Shown piece after piece: positions 1-10,645 of a DNA stretch of 64,000 nt. This DNA is from Circinella umbellata. Lineage: Eukaryota > Mucoromycota > Mucoromycetes > Mucorales > Lichtheimiaceae. Within the stretch, counting starts at the first letter, position 1, and each line of letters begins with the position of its first letter. The notes under the pieces were generated by a model, which was not told where the DNA came from, ran no database searches, and worked only from the letters and a program-made list of their open reading frames with translations. The stretch covers positions 682,001 through 746,000 of the forward strand of contig JAIWNF010000014.1 in NCBI GenBank assembly GCA_025093555.1. Direction: 5' to 3'. The position numbers and the translations under genes were made by a program.

Positions 1-1
1 T

Positions 2-1486
2 ACATGTGTTGGTGTTCAATACAATGAAGAAGGCAATGTCAAGAATATGCAACAAAGTGAACTTGAAGCAATGGTTTTACCTCAAGTTGAAGAACTTGCC
101 AAGGGTGGTCTTCGTGTCCTGACACTCGGCATCCGTAAGATTAAGGCCGAAGGCGAAGTAGGTCCTGAAACTTTCAAGCGTGAAGAAATTGAACAAAACA
201 TGAATTTTTTGGGTGTGGTTGGTATATATGATCCTCCTCGTGCCGAATCCAAGGCTGCTGTTGAAGAATGTCATCGTGCTGGTATTACCGTTCATATGTT
301 GACAGGTGACCACATTGCTACTGCTACCGCTATCGCTCGTGAAGTCAGTATCTTGCCTGAACGTTATGGTCTCGATGGTAAACCTCAGGAAGTACTTGTC
401 ATGGCTGCTACTGAGTTTGATAAATTGACTGAAGAACAAATTGATGCCCTACCGCAATTACCTCTTGTCATTGCCCGTTGCTCGCCTGATACTAAGGTCA
501 AGATGATTGAAGCTCTTCACCGTCGTAAACGTATTGCCGGTATGACTGGTGATGGTGTCAACGATTCGCCTAGTTTGAAAGAAGCCGATATTGGTATTGC
601 TATGGGTCAAAACGGCTCAGATGTCGCTAAACAAGCTGCTGATATTGTGTTGGTTGATGATAACTTTGCCACTATTGTCAAAGCTATTGAAGAAGGCCGT
701 CGTGTTTTTGATAACATTTCACGCTTTGTTGTTCACATGGTTTCTGGTAACGTCGCTGAAGTTGTACCCCTTATTCTTGGCCTTGGCTTCTTTGATGATA
801 CAGGTTCTTCCGTCTTTTTAATGACTCCATTGCAAATTCTTTTTAACAATATTTTGACTTCTTCACCCCCTGCAATGAGCTTGGGTTTGGAGCCTGTCCA
901 TCCTGAACAAATGCTTGTACCTCCCCGTCCTACCAGTGAAGGTCTTTTTGCTCGCCCTACAATTATTGATATTGTATTTTATGGTACCGTCATTGGTGTT
1001 ATTTGTTTACTCAACTTTATTGTTGTAGTTTACGGTTATGGTGGTGGTCAATTGGGTTATGACTGTAACCACAATTATAATGACTCCTGTGAAATTGTAT
1101 TCAGGGCTCGTGGTGCTGTATTTGCCGCCCTTACCATCATGGTGCTGTTGCATGCTTTTACCTGTCGTGATTTGCTATACCCTATTTGGACTTGGAACGG
1201 ATTGGTCAAACGTCAACAAAATTATTATCTTTTGTGGTCCTCTGTTGGTTGTGTGTGTCTTATGTTTGTTGCTCTTTATGTTCCTGTTCTCAATACTGTC
1301 GTTTTTAAGCACAAGGGTATTGGTTGGGAATGGGGTATGGTAGCTGTTTCTTGCTTGGTTTATATGGCCATTACGGAAATTTACAAGTTCTTCAAGAGAA
1401 TTTCTCATCGTAAGAGAGTGGCACGTCGTCAACAAGAAGAGCAATCTGCTGCTGAAGAACGTGCTGCTCGTCTTTCTAACGAATAA
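2..1486 (+). CDS. ENA-type (P-type IID) Na+/K+-exporting ATPase, 3' part
   Basis: C-terminal 494 residues of a P-type cation pump; the reading frame is open to the left edge, so the start, the actuator domain and the phosphorylation DKTGT site lie outside the window. Visible are the end of the nucleotide-binding/phosphorylation domain, with MLTGDH and the hinge motif MTGDGVNDSPSLKEADIG, then membrane helices M5-M10 with hydrophilic connectors and a basic/glutamate-rich cytoplasmic tail. The segment SSPPAMSLGLEPVHPEQM after M5/M6 and the overall architecture fit fungal ENA sodium/potassium pumps better than SERCA or PMA proton pumps. Such pumps expel Na+ or K+ at alkaline pH or high salt, at the plasma membrane. 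No intron is seen in this part. It converges with UGO1 (466 bases between stops). Family assignment is firm; exact ion preference is inferred. Confidence 0.9.
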   Translation, partial: TCVGVQYNEEGNVKNMQQSELEAMVLPQVEELAKGGLRVLTLGIRKIKAEGEVGPETFKREEIEQNMNFLGVVGIYDPPRAESKAAVEECHRAGITVHMLTGDHIATATAIAREVSILPERYGLDGKPQEVLVMAATEFDKLTEEQIDALPQLPLVIARCSPDTKVKMIEALHRRKRIAGMTGDGVNDSPSLKEADIGIAMGQNGSDVAKQAADIVLVDDNFATIVKAIEEGRRVFDNISRFVVHMVSGNVAEVVPLILGLGFFDDTGSSVFLMTPLQILFNNILTSSPPAMSLGLEPVHPEQMLVPPRPTSEGLFARPTIIDIVFYGTVIGVICLLNFIVVVYGYGGGQLGYDCNHNYNDSCEIVFRARGAVFAALTIMVLLHAFTCRDLLYPIWTWNGLVKRQQNYYLLWSSVGCVCLMFVALYVPVLNTVVFKHKGIGWEWGMVAVSCLVYMAITEIYKFFKRISHRKRVARRQQEEQSAAEERAARLSNE

Positions 1487-1952
1487 GAAAGTAAAAACAA
1501 AAAAATCAAAGATACTTTATCATTTGTTTCAAAAAGAAAAAAAAAAGTCTTGATGTTTAAAAAGATATCTGTACAGAGTTAAACAATCTAAAAAGAATCC
1601 AGGCATTTGTATATTATATATTTACTATGTAACTCTTTTATTCCCATATATGCTCTCATCCTTATTTTATTCTTATCCCCTTTCATCTTTTCTTTATTCT
1701 CGCAATGTATAATTTCTCCTTTTATAGTCGCAAACAGTTCTTTTTTTCCCTTTCTTTACTTAAATACAAGTTATTTATAAAATATATTAAAGTTTATTAT
1801 TATTATTTTTATTATTATTATTTTATTTTACAATTGGATCTTATTTAAAAGTCTTCGTAATCATCTATAAAATTAAGCATCATTACAATATATCAGTTAT
1901 AGTTACATGTCTCTTTCTAGTATCTGTTCCTTCCTTCCCTTTATAGTACAAC
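1487..1952. other. Convergent intergenic spacer
   Basis: Non-coding spacer between the two convergent stops. It holds T-rich and A-rich stretches and an imperfect TTA/ATT repeat near 1797-1835, consistent with back-to-back 3' untranslated and polyadenylation regions. No open frame or structured element recognised. Confidence 0.6.
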
Positions 1953-3442
1953 TTATATATGTTTATTACCTTCAACACCATTTATAGCATGTAGTACGAA
2001 CAAGATAACATTGGACGAGCATTGCATACCAAATCCTTGATATAATCCGCGAAGTCCCATTCCTGTCAACAAGCCTCGCTTTTTTCCCTTCTTCCTTCGT
2101 CCACCTTCTTCCTTTACAATTCTGTAACATGCATCCATCACACCCGTGTATGGAACTGGACGAAGTGCAACCACAGGAGCAAATCGTTTCTTGCCAGGAA
2201 CACGCGAACGAATCTGGCACTGCATTCTCTTTCGGATAGTATCCAAAGGCAATGTAATAACTACTTCTAATGTATTCAGTCCAAGTTCAGCCAAACTATA
2301 CAAGAAAGGAGAATCGTTTGCTGAAATTTTGAACAAACGATCAATAATTAAGGGCGTTGTATTTTGTAGAAGAGGTGTGATAGTATGATACAAAATCGTC
2401 GGAATCAAATGATGGGATGAAAGGTATAAACCACGAAGACCACCTTCTTCTGCCAAGATCGTTTTAAGTGCATGCAAAGGGCCTCTGTATTTACGATACA
2501 GGGGAGATGACGATTGGACAACCAATCGAGTACGGATCAACTCAAGTGGACTCAATAAAAAGCCAACAATCAAGTTACTACCCACCAGTGTAGCAAGATT
2601 GGGACCTACACGGTCAAGGTGGACCAGTGGAATTGTATCATCGTAAAGGTCGAATACGTCGTTCAAAACTCCCTCGAGGGTGGGTTGAAAAAACAAATGG
2701 GCAATTTCAAATAACCAGTTGGTATATTGGCCCTTAAATAATGCGCGCCATCCTTCATGAGGCTGTTTCATAAGTCGACCAATCCCTTGCCATACGCCAG
2801 CATCCAATGGTTTTAATTGATAGGATGGTCGAGTTGCATCGTCATATACACTTTTACGAATGACATACCCACTTGCATCCACATCCATATGCTGTTTAAA
2901 TTCTGGATCGTCATGGTTAAAACTTGCTGCTGTATTAAGTGTTGTGTCGCCAGTACCATAAAAATCGTCATTTTCATTGTCTTCTTCTTCCGAAAACTAT
3001 ATATAGTATAGTATTAATATGAGCATCTTTTTCATATTAAACTTTTTTTTTTAATATACAAGTCCAAATTTACCTCGGCTTCATTATATTCTTTGTGTTG
3101 ATCGTGTTCATCAGACGAGGAAGACGACTTGGAAGCGACAACCTCGGCATCTTCATGAGGCATATATTGAACTTGTAAAAGTGTCTTCGAGACATCAAAT
3201 GGACAACTCATAGCCGTTGTAATAAATTTCAATACTGTATAATTGACCAGTTCACGAGCTGCAGCGCGTGAATCAATAAGATCGTCATGTTCATTAGCAT
3301 AATAAGGAACTGGAGTTGCCATTTGACCACCAGCAAATGTTGTATAATTATCGCTGGTCAAACCAGGTGTAAAATATGGTCGAAGTCCTTTGCCTGCTAC
3401 AGGAAATGTAGCAAATGGATGACTTTGATCGGCTGGAGGCAT
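1953..3442 (-). CDS. UGO1: Ugo1-like outer-membrane mitochondrial fusion protein
   Basis: Two exons, complement(join(1953..2996,3074..3442)), 470 residues; the 77-base intron has a GTAAAT donor and TATAG acceptor. The protein is a degenerate mitochondrial carrier: three Px[DE]xx[RK] signatures are visible, at about residues 81 (PFDVSK), 273 (PLELIR) and 373 (PLDTIR), each with hydrophobic flanks. A charged Ser/Asp/Glu-rich segment (about 100-150) follows the first. In yeast Ugo1 is an outer-membrane carrier-fold protein linking Fzo1 and Mgm1 during mitochondrial fusion; yeast Ugo1 is 502 residues, similar to this. The poorly conserved carrier repeats and acidic insert argue against an ordinary inner-membrane solute carrier. 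Start chosen as the first ATG of the open frame. Confident for the carrier fold, fairly confident for the Ugo1 orthology. Confidence 0.85.
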
Positions 3443-6164
3443 TGATGTTTGTTTTTGTTATATTAAGAAAGAATAAACAGCAGAAAAAAAATTAACAGTG
3501 TTTTGGTATCACGAAAAACCTGGCGGGGTGTACGAAGAATAATCCTGCCAGCTGATCTTGGTGATTATTTTCACAAGGCTCTATTATGCCTCTGTTATGA
3601 TAAGATATTGTTGAATGGTTGGTAATAAATTATATAACAGTATCTTTTAGCAAAAGAAATAGAGCTCTTACATGACTTTTACGCAGTGGTGATATAGAAT
3701 TATTTATGACCTATTTACATGCTTCACCATGGTTTTGATAGCATGAACAAGGAACGAATTGTCAGTAGATTTTTTACGTCTTGTCGATTAAAAAGTTGCC
3801 CAGGTAACGCGAAAAGGTTTACCAAGTAACTATAGCTTCCCAGCTGTGCTTTTTATTTGCATTGATTAGTTGTTAATACTACTTTTTTGACATAACGGAT
3901 GATTTTTAATTCCAGTGATCCGAGTATGATGTCTTCTGCTTGTTTTATAATATATTGCGATGCAATAAACACATCGTTCGTCTTTACGATTGTGGACAGT
4001 GATGTTTGTACTTTTTATAGCACGTACCATGGTTATATAGGTACATTTTCAAGTTCTAGTGAAAACTATAATTATATATTTAATACAAAGAGTCGTTTAT
4101 GACAAAGTTATGATGATACAAGTACTCTTTGTGATTTATCTTCAGAAGACGTCAGTTTTTTTTGCTTCATTCTATAAAGTCGACTCGGTTCTGCACCCTA
4201 CCGGTTCCTTTCAATCAGCCATGTTTTATTTATGGTGTGAAAAATAAAAGGAATATCAGTTAAATTATTATGGAAATCAAAGGCCCACTAGCCTTTTATC
4301 TCTAGCACTAGCATCAACAAATAATTTATGATGGGTTGTACAAGTGCTACACTCAGAATAAACATAGTTTTATGCAATGATTTGTTGTTTAATTTCGTTT
4401 TTAACTTTGCTCTTATATCTCAAAAGTAAAAGCAAGTTGATTACCGATGCCTTGACTGATATAGAACCTGCCTATTGAATATAATAATATTTCCATACTA
4501 ATTATGCTCGAATATTATTAGCATGGAACGGCATACTCACCAATTCTATTGAAGCCCAGCTCATGGAAGAAAACAACAGCATCACATAATACATCATGTA
4601 ATTTTCCTGTGCAAAAAAAAAAACCGAGAATTGAAGGGAGTGAAGTTAGAATAGTACCGTTATAAAAAGGGTTAGTCATTTCTAGGCCATGATTCCATGT
4701 ATTATATAAGACTAGGAGGAATCCCTAATGTACAAACTCTATCTATTTTCGTTTCATCAATAAGAGCGTGGTATGATATGTGGCATAATACAACAATAAA
4801 ATTATTTTTAGATAAAAAAAAATAAAAAAATAATTCATATGTATACGTTCTTTGCCGGTTTTGATTATCCACTTTAGCCCTCATACACATGGCACTAGTC
4901 ACACTAGTAGGATGACCTACACTGCCCCCCTCTTGTCATGTAAAGGTGTTTTATTTTCTTTATTATTGTCGTATACTATTTTTATTGGTATTTATCTGAA
5001 CACCTTGCTTTTAAAATTCTTTTATATAACACTAATAGCGATGAACTATCAGCGTAATATTTTGTAGTATATGTTATGGTCAAATATGATACGTATTGAC
5101 AGCAAGGATTAAAGTATATAAGTAGTAAGTAATAACTCTACATCCATGTACATATGTGAAATGCATAAGTAATTGTAAAAAATGAACTTGCTGATGCTTT
5201 CAATGACTATGTATATTTAATCAAGTTTGTAAGTGACTACTGCATTTTTTAATTAAGACGAAATTGCTGTGCCATCATCATATAGTAACATATACTTTGC
5301 TGTTAATTATAACGGGCAACATACTTTCGAAGGTGCAATAAATTTACCCAGTACATATACCACATGTCGTAGTAATGATTATAATGACACTCCAGAATTA
5401 TTTATACCTGGACGTTTTTATTTGAATCGGTCAACGCAGGAATTGAGAATCGCAATCAATTCAAAAGTCAGCTCTGTCCAGAAATATATTTCCTCTTTTT
5501 ATTATAAAAACAGTCCGAGATACGTTTGGATTAGAGTTCTCGCGGCATTGACTGTCGAAACATCTTTGAATCATACGGAAAACCTCATGTATCCTGATTC
5601 AAATAATTGTTTTAATGAACGGTTTTTCATTAAACCTGTCCGCTTGGATTTACGTTTTGTTGAATGTTCTAACCGTCTTACATAAATTAGAAAAGTATAT
5701 GGAATTACAAGTTAATACACTCATTTTTACTTTAAACACCAGGAAGCTGCAGATACTGGTTTAGAGTTACAAATAGCATGTTGCTGTATACCTGCAGTTT
5801 ATAATCAATCTTTGTTCCTACGTAACTGCTAACAATTTTGATGTTTAACCGCATACTGAGTCCAATCGCTTCTGGGGTAAACGTGATATACTGCATTGTC
5901 AATAAAGCAAGTTGAAACTATGGTAACGATCATAAAAGAAAAGACGCTCAATAATCATTAAAGATATGCACGGTGTTGATCATCCGTTAGGTATGGGCCA
6001 TGTGAACAGTATTTTGGATCATTTTGTTCCTGTATGAATAAAATACTCAAATTTTACAAAAGAAATTTTTTATTATCTTTATTAAATAATATGGCGGTAT
6101 TTACATGTTTCTATTATGATACAATTTGTTCATATGCGGTAGCACAGCTACCATTGTTGATAAT
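3443..6164. other. Long AT-rich intergenic region with one unexplained open frame
   Basis: About 2.7 kb between the UGO1 start and the 3' end of the ureohydrolase gene. It contains several short open frames without recognisable similarity. The longest, on the + strand, runs from just after a stop near 5254 to 5685, about 143 codons, and has no ATG near its beginning; it is listed separately. No repeats or RNA genes recognised. Confidence 0.5.
5257..5685 (+). pseudogene. Unexplained open frame, possible gene fragment
   Basis: An open frame of about 143 codons without an early ATG, starting directly after an in-frame TAA and a possible AG acceptor (AATTAAG). The translation has a natural-looking composition (aromatic, with NYNGQ, IPGRFYLN, VRLDLRFVEC), unlike the AT-run frames around it, so it may be a terminal exon or a remnant. 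A strong GTAAGT lies only about 30 bases upstream, too close for a normal intron here. I do not recognise the family and could not build a complete gene. Confidence 0.25.
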
Positions 6165-7645
6165 TTATTGCTCGCCCGACTTGACCATCATGGACATTAC
6201 TTCGTAGATGAGATCGGCGGCAAGGAACGATGTCAATTGTGCTTGTGTATCGTACGCTGGAGCAACTTCAACAACATCCATACCGACGAGATTATAATCT
6301 TTCAAGCCACGGAGAATATAGCGCATTTCGCGGGTCAAGAAACCTCCAGTTTCAGGTGTACCAGTAGCAGGGGCCATGCTTGGATCAATAACATCAATAT
6401 CAATAGACAGGTAAACCAAAGAATCATCTGCAGGGCCGAGAATTTCATGCATACGTTCAACAATACCATCTACACCAAGCTTAAAGATATCGTTGGCTTT
6501 AATAATATTGAATCCGAGAGCAATGTCACGGGCAAGATCATCTTCGTCATACAAAGATGATCGAATACCAACGTGCATGGAAGTTCCGTTTGCGACTAAA
6601 CCTTCTTTAGCAGCGTGATACAAAGGGTTTCCATGATTATATTTCGATTGTTGTGATTTGACATTATAAATTTCTGGGGCCCTATATAAATAATAGATAA
6701 GTCAGCAAAAGAAAACATTTCTTGATTCATTTTTTATCATGTTTTATTAGTTTTTTTTTCGTGTTCTGACATTTACCAAGTATCGACATGAGAATCAAAA
6801 TGAATAACTTGTACAGGCTTGTTGTAAGCAGCACGCATAGAACGGAGAACGGGCAAAAGAATAGTATGATCACCGCCCAAGGTAATCAAACGAGGAGGCT
6901 TCGATTCAGATTCACCAATCTGAGGAGGGCGAAGCAAAAGATATTTGGTGTATTCTTCTATTTGTTTCATAGCATGTTCGGAACTGAATGGTTCGAAAGG
7001 AACGTCACCACAATCGACCATACTTGCCCAAGATCTGAATGGATTGATACCGACTTCCATATTATATCCCTATATTAATGACCAATACCCCATCCCATCA
7101 AATATTAAAAACATTTTTCCCTTTATTTTTCTATATTTTAATCCGTTCTTTCTTTCTACAAAAAAATGGTATATAGACTACACACCTTGATACGTTTGGA
7201 ACCTTCACGGATAGCAGAAGGACCAAATCGAGCACCAGTTCTGAATGTGACACCAATATCATATGGAGCACCTTAATTTTTCGAAAAAAAATATATTAAT
7301 TTCATGCATCATTTTTTTCACACGGCCATCACAAGAAAACAAAAGAAAAGAAAAGCAAAACAAAACAAACAAAAGAAAAGTCATACCAATAACTGCAATA
7401 TCATAATCATCAGCAGATCCTTCTTCCCAACACTGGCGATAAGGTAAATGAGCAAAAGTAGAGATACCAGCAAATGAAGGAACATAAGTATCCTTTTCTA
7501 AAATAGGACGTTCAAAAAGGTTTGTAACCTCAGACGGACCAGAGACAATAGGGATTTGACCATACTCTTCATGATCACCATGAGCTGTTGACACTGAAGC
7601 CAAAGCGCCAACTAATGCGAGACTACTAAAAATTGTCGTGCGCAT
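6165..7645 (-). CDS. Secreted/vacuolar ureohydrolase (agmatinase-like)
   Basis: Four exons, complement(join(6165..6681,6777..7069,7186..7271,7387..7645)), 384 residues, all GT-AG and in phase. Residues 1-21 form a signal peptide (hydrophobic core, AxA-type end), so the enzyme enters the secretory pathway. The ureohydrolase Mn2+ site is complete: GGDH at about 180-183, DSHVD at 207-211 and SIDIDVIDP with Asp307, Asp309 and Asp312. The stretch INPFRSWASMVDCGD and the N-terminal FAGISTFAHLP are typical of the agmatinase/proclavaminate amidinohydrolase branch, not arginase. The likely reaction is hydrolysis of agmatine or another guanidino compound to urea plus amine. Family certain; substrate inferred. 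It is transcribed leftward with a 1.7-kb gene-free region upstream. Confidence 0.92.
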
Positions 7646-9380
7646 TATTAAAAAAGAAAGTGAGCAGAGATATTAAAAAAAAAGAAGATACGGTAGCAAA
7701 AAAAAAAAAGAGATTTGATGAGGAAGTTTATAGAAGATTTTATTTTATATTTCCTTTTTCTCATGTACAAGGTCAACCAAGCTTATCTCCAGTCTTGGGT
7801 CATTTTATTTCCCAGCATCGAATAGGATTTGACAATATTCTGATGGTTGGATATTATGATATGGATATTTGTCATCTCTTCAAGTCAGCAACTCCTACCA
7901 AATATATGATCAAGCGTTGCTCCGTTTTCCAGTCAAACAATAATGATTGGTTTACTTTTGTAGAATTTAGGTATAAAAGAAATAATATAATAGATATTTT
8001 TCCACAGTTATAAATTATAGGATCGGAAAATATGGGGGAATTACTATTGGTTTGGCTTATTCATATTTTTTTTGTACGGGAAGTAGAGGAGTTAAGGTAT
8101 TGCATCTTTCCAAAAGGGAAACTATAAATAATTTATCAGCAGTGATTTTTCCATTATGTAGAAACTCAAGGATGTATGGTGTGAGAGATCTTTTCTCCGT
8201 GTTATATTCATAATATACTACATTATGTAAATTATCGATTGGACTAGCTTTAGAGTAGATAAGTATGAGTTGCATTTTATCGCATGTATTATCAGAATTA
8301 TCTTGCTGATGGCGATTATTCCGTTCAGTTAAACATTAAGGATCTAAGTCCACCAACGTTATTTATATGCATTCATAATAATCTTGATAAGTTAGAATGT
8401 GTTTTCTTCGTCTCCACCAGACAATTTTTTGACCATATTTTTTTGGGATGAATTGATCGTCATATAAACTAACCATAAGTGTAATTGGATGGATTATCAT
8501 TATGAAGTATCGGCAATTACATAATAAAGATAGTTCTGCACGTTTTTTTATATATCATTAGTAATCAAGAAATATACATTTTATTCACATCAATAATAGT
8601 AATATACTGAAACAATACTTTGTGTTGTTTTATTAAGTAGGAAGCGCAGGATGTATAATCTTGAATGAGACGCTTTTTTACGATACCGTCAATTTTCTTT
8701 TTCTTTTCCTCCTTCGTCATACGTATCACCACCAGCCTTTGCATTAATTGAACTGTCATAAATATCAGAAGCTTAAATGGGCATAGACCCGAGCCATTCA
8801 TCGGGGATACATACCAAGCAACACTTTTGTCTCAAGAGTGGCAATTGGCAATGATGATAACGACAGTAATATTTCTTGATGTTTTGACATATTGGAATTA
8901 AGTATTTAGTAGAATAAAAAAGACAGCTATAATACACTTATGGTATATCGATGTGATCGTACACACTTCAATCATATATTACACGCTTATTTCTGTTTTA
9001 CTTCTAGCCTTGAAACTGCTGCAGATGTTTTCACTGTTGAATATGTATATCTCAGACTTCCTTGTGTGTTTAGTCAACATTCTTTGAGTAAAGCAACTTA
9101 TATTTGCTCGATATGGCAAAATGAAAAAAAAAATCCATTTTATCAAAATCAAAATTACTAATCACGCAGGTTTATATTTTTTTTCTGCACACTAAATTCC
9201 GCTCTCACTTTGACAAATGGATAAACTGCTGTGAACAATTATGTGAAATAATGGACATATATGATTTATTTTGGTATCCAGTGCTTTTTTTTATTATTCT
9301 GATTATTTGGTTAATATAGAATTGATTTTTTTTCTATAAAAGATAATTATGTGTCTGTGTATTTATCTAAAGAAAAGACT
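7646..9380. other. AT-rich intergenic region
   Basis: About 1.7 kb between the ureohydrolase start and the 3' end of the CPSF30 gene. The first part should hold the ureohydrolase promoter. Open frames at 7633-8013 (+) and 8057-8275 (-) have partly natural-looking composition but no recognisable domain and cannot be linked into a gene. No repeat or RNA recognised. Confidence 0.5.
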
Positions 9381-10476
9381 CTAATTATTATTATGCTGGG
9401 ACTGTCGACCGTTATTTCCGCCGCCACCGCCGCCACCGCCACGACCTTGAGGACAACGATTGGCATAATGTCCTTGTTGACCACATTTATAGCATTGTAC
9501 ATCCTCTAATCGTCGATAGAATCCACTTTGAGGTCGGTTGATATGTGTTGCCCGTTGTGGCATATCATCAGAATCATTTTGCTTCTGTTGTTGTTGCTGA
9601 TTATGATTACTGCTTTGTTGTTGTGATTGCTGTTGCTGTTGTTGACGATCATCTCCTAACCCACCACCTTCATTTCCATGCATAACAGGTAATTCATATT
9701 TTGGATGTCCATTTGGACAGTTTAACCCATCAGGGCAAAACCCTGTCAAATAGTTTTGACATACCATTTTACGTACATGCTTATGCCTACAATTAGGTCC
9801 TATCAAAAAATAATTTAGGATTTAATTACTTATATTTATTTATATCCAACTCTATATACACTTACCATGTTTACAGAATCCTCGGGCATACCAAGGACAT
9901 TCTTTTTGTTTACTTTCTGGATCAATATGTAAATACATACATTCATCACCATTACAACATTCGCCATATTTAGAGTAAAACCAGCATTCAGGCATTTTTT
10001 TCATATTGAATACATGAAGAAATTCACAACTATCTCCTTTTTTACATAAACCACGTAACCAATGTTTGCATACAACAGACTTGTCTCGATCTCCCGTTCG
10101 TGAATGTTTAAATTGACAATGTGATCCTTTTGTACATGCTCCTTTTAAGAAATATTTACACACTTGTTCATCTTTAATTTTAAATAGTATAGATATATAT
10201 ATATATATATATATTATATTTTATAAAAAAAATATAGTTTTATTATTATTATTATTGATAAAAAAAAAGTTTATAATTAAAAATCGAGTATACAAGAAAC
10301 AAATTTATAAAGAGGAAAGGGAAGACTAGAAGGGGAATGACTTAGACAAATAAAAGAAACCAACCTTCTCGTTTATTTTGATTATTAAGATCTAATCCTA
10401 ATTCGTTTTTAATGTAATCTTCAAAATCAAAATTGAGATTTTTATGTTCCAAAGAAAAGATGGGTGGAGCAAGCAT
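9381..10476 (-). CDS. YTH1: Polyadenylation factor CPSF30/Yth1, CCCH zinc-finger protein
   Basis: Three exons, complement(join(9381..9799,9866..10171,10365..10476)), 278 residues. The ATG at 10476 is the first in the frame. Five CCCH zinc fingers follow in order: CKYFLKGACTKGSHCQFKH, CKHWLRGLCKKGDSCEFLH, CWFYSKYGECCNGDECMYLH, CPWYARGFCKHGPNCRHKH and CQNYLTGFCPDGLNCPNGH. Then come a Gln/Asn-rich linker, a CCHC zinc knuckle (CYKCGQQGHYANRC) and a glycine-rich tail. CPSF30 binds the AAUAAA signal and bridges Fip1 within the nuclear cleavage and polyadenylation factor. Human CPSF4 also has a C-terminal knuckle while budding-yeast Yth1 (208 residues) lacks it, so this fungus keeps the longer form. 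The first intron carries an (AT)n run. It is divergent from HRD3, with 169 bases between the two ATGs. Confidence 0.95.
10193..10216. repeat. (AT)n microsatellite in CPSF30 intron 1
   Basis: Twelve AT units directly upstream, in transcription sense, of the exon 2 acceptor. Probably neutral, length-variable sequence. Confidence 0.9.
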
Positions 10477-10645
10477 TTTGGTAAAAAGTAAAGTACTGAA
10501 AATAATTCTTTTTGTTCTTTCCACAAGAATTTATTTTTTTTTAAGGTGAGACAAAGAAAAAAAGGTCCGCCAATGGAGAAAAAAAAAGCATCAGTTTAAA
10601 ATGCACCACGTCTTTTTGTGGAGAACTTAAACCCGCTTTCTGTTA
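10477..10645. promoter_or_regulatory. Bidirectional promoter between CPSF30 and HRD3
   Basis: Only 169 bases separate the two divergent start codons. A CCAAT box sits at 10570-10574. CCACGTC at 10606-10612 reads GACGTGG on the other strand, the core of the XBP1/ATF6-type unfolded-protein-response element (TGACGTGG), with one base differing at the outer T. HRD3 is an ER-stress target in other eukaryotes, so the motif is plausibly functional. Spacing is not the ERSE N9 arrangement. Motif matching only. Confidence 0.4.

Noticed and set aside
7633..8275. Two open frames (7633-8013 +, 8057-8275 -) that might be genes
   Set aside because: The first lacks an ATG in its natural-looking part and starts in a poly-A stretch; neither shows a domain or can be joined through plausible splice sites.
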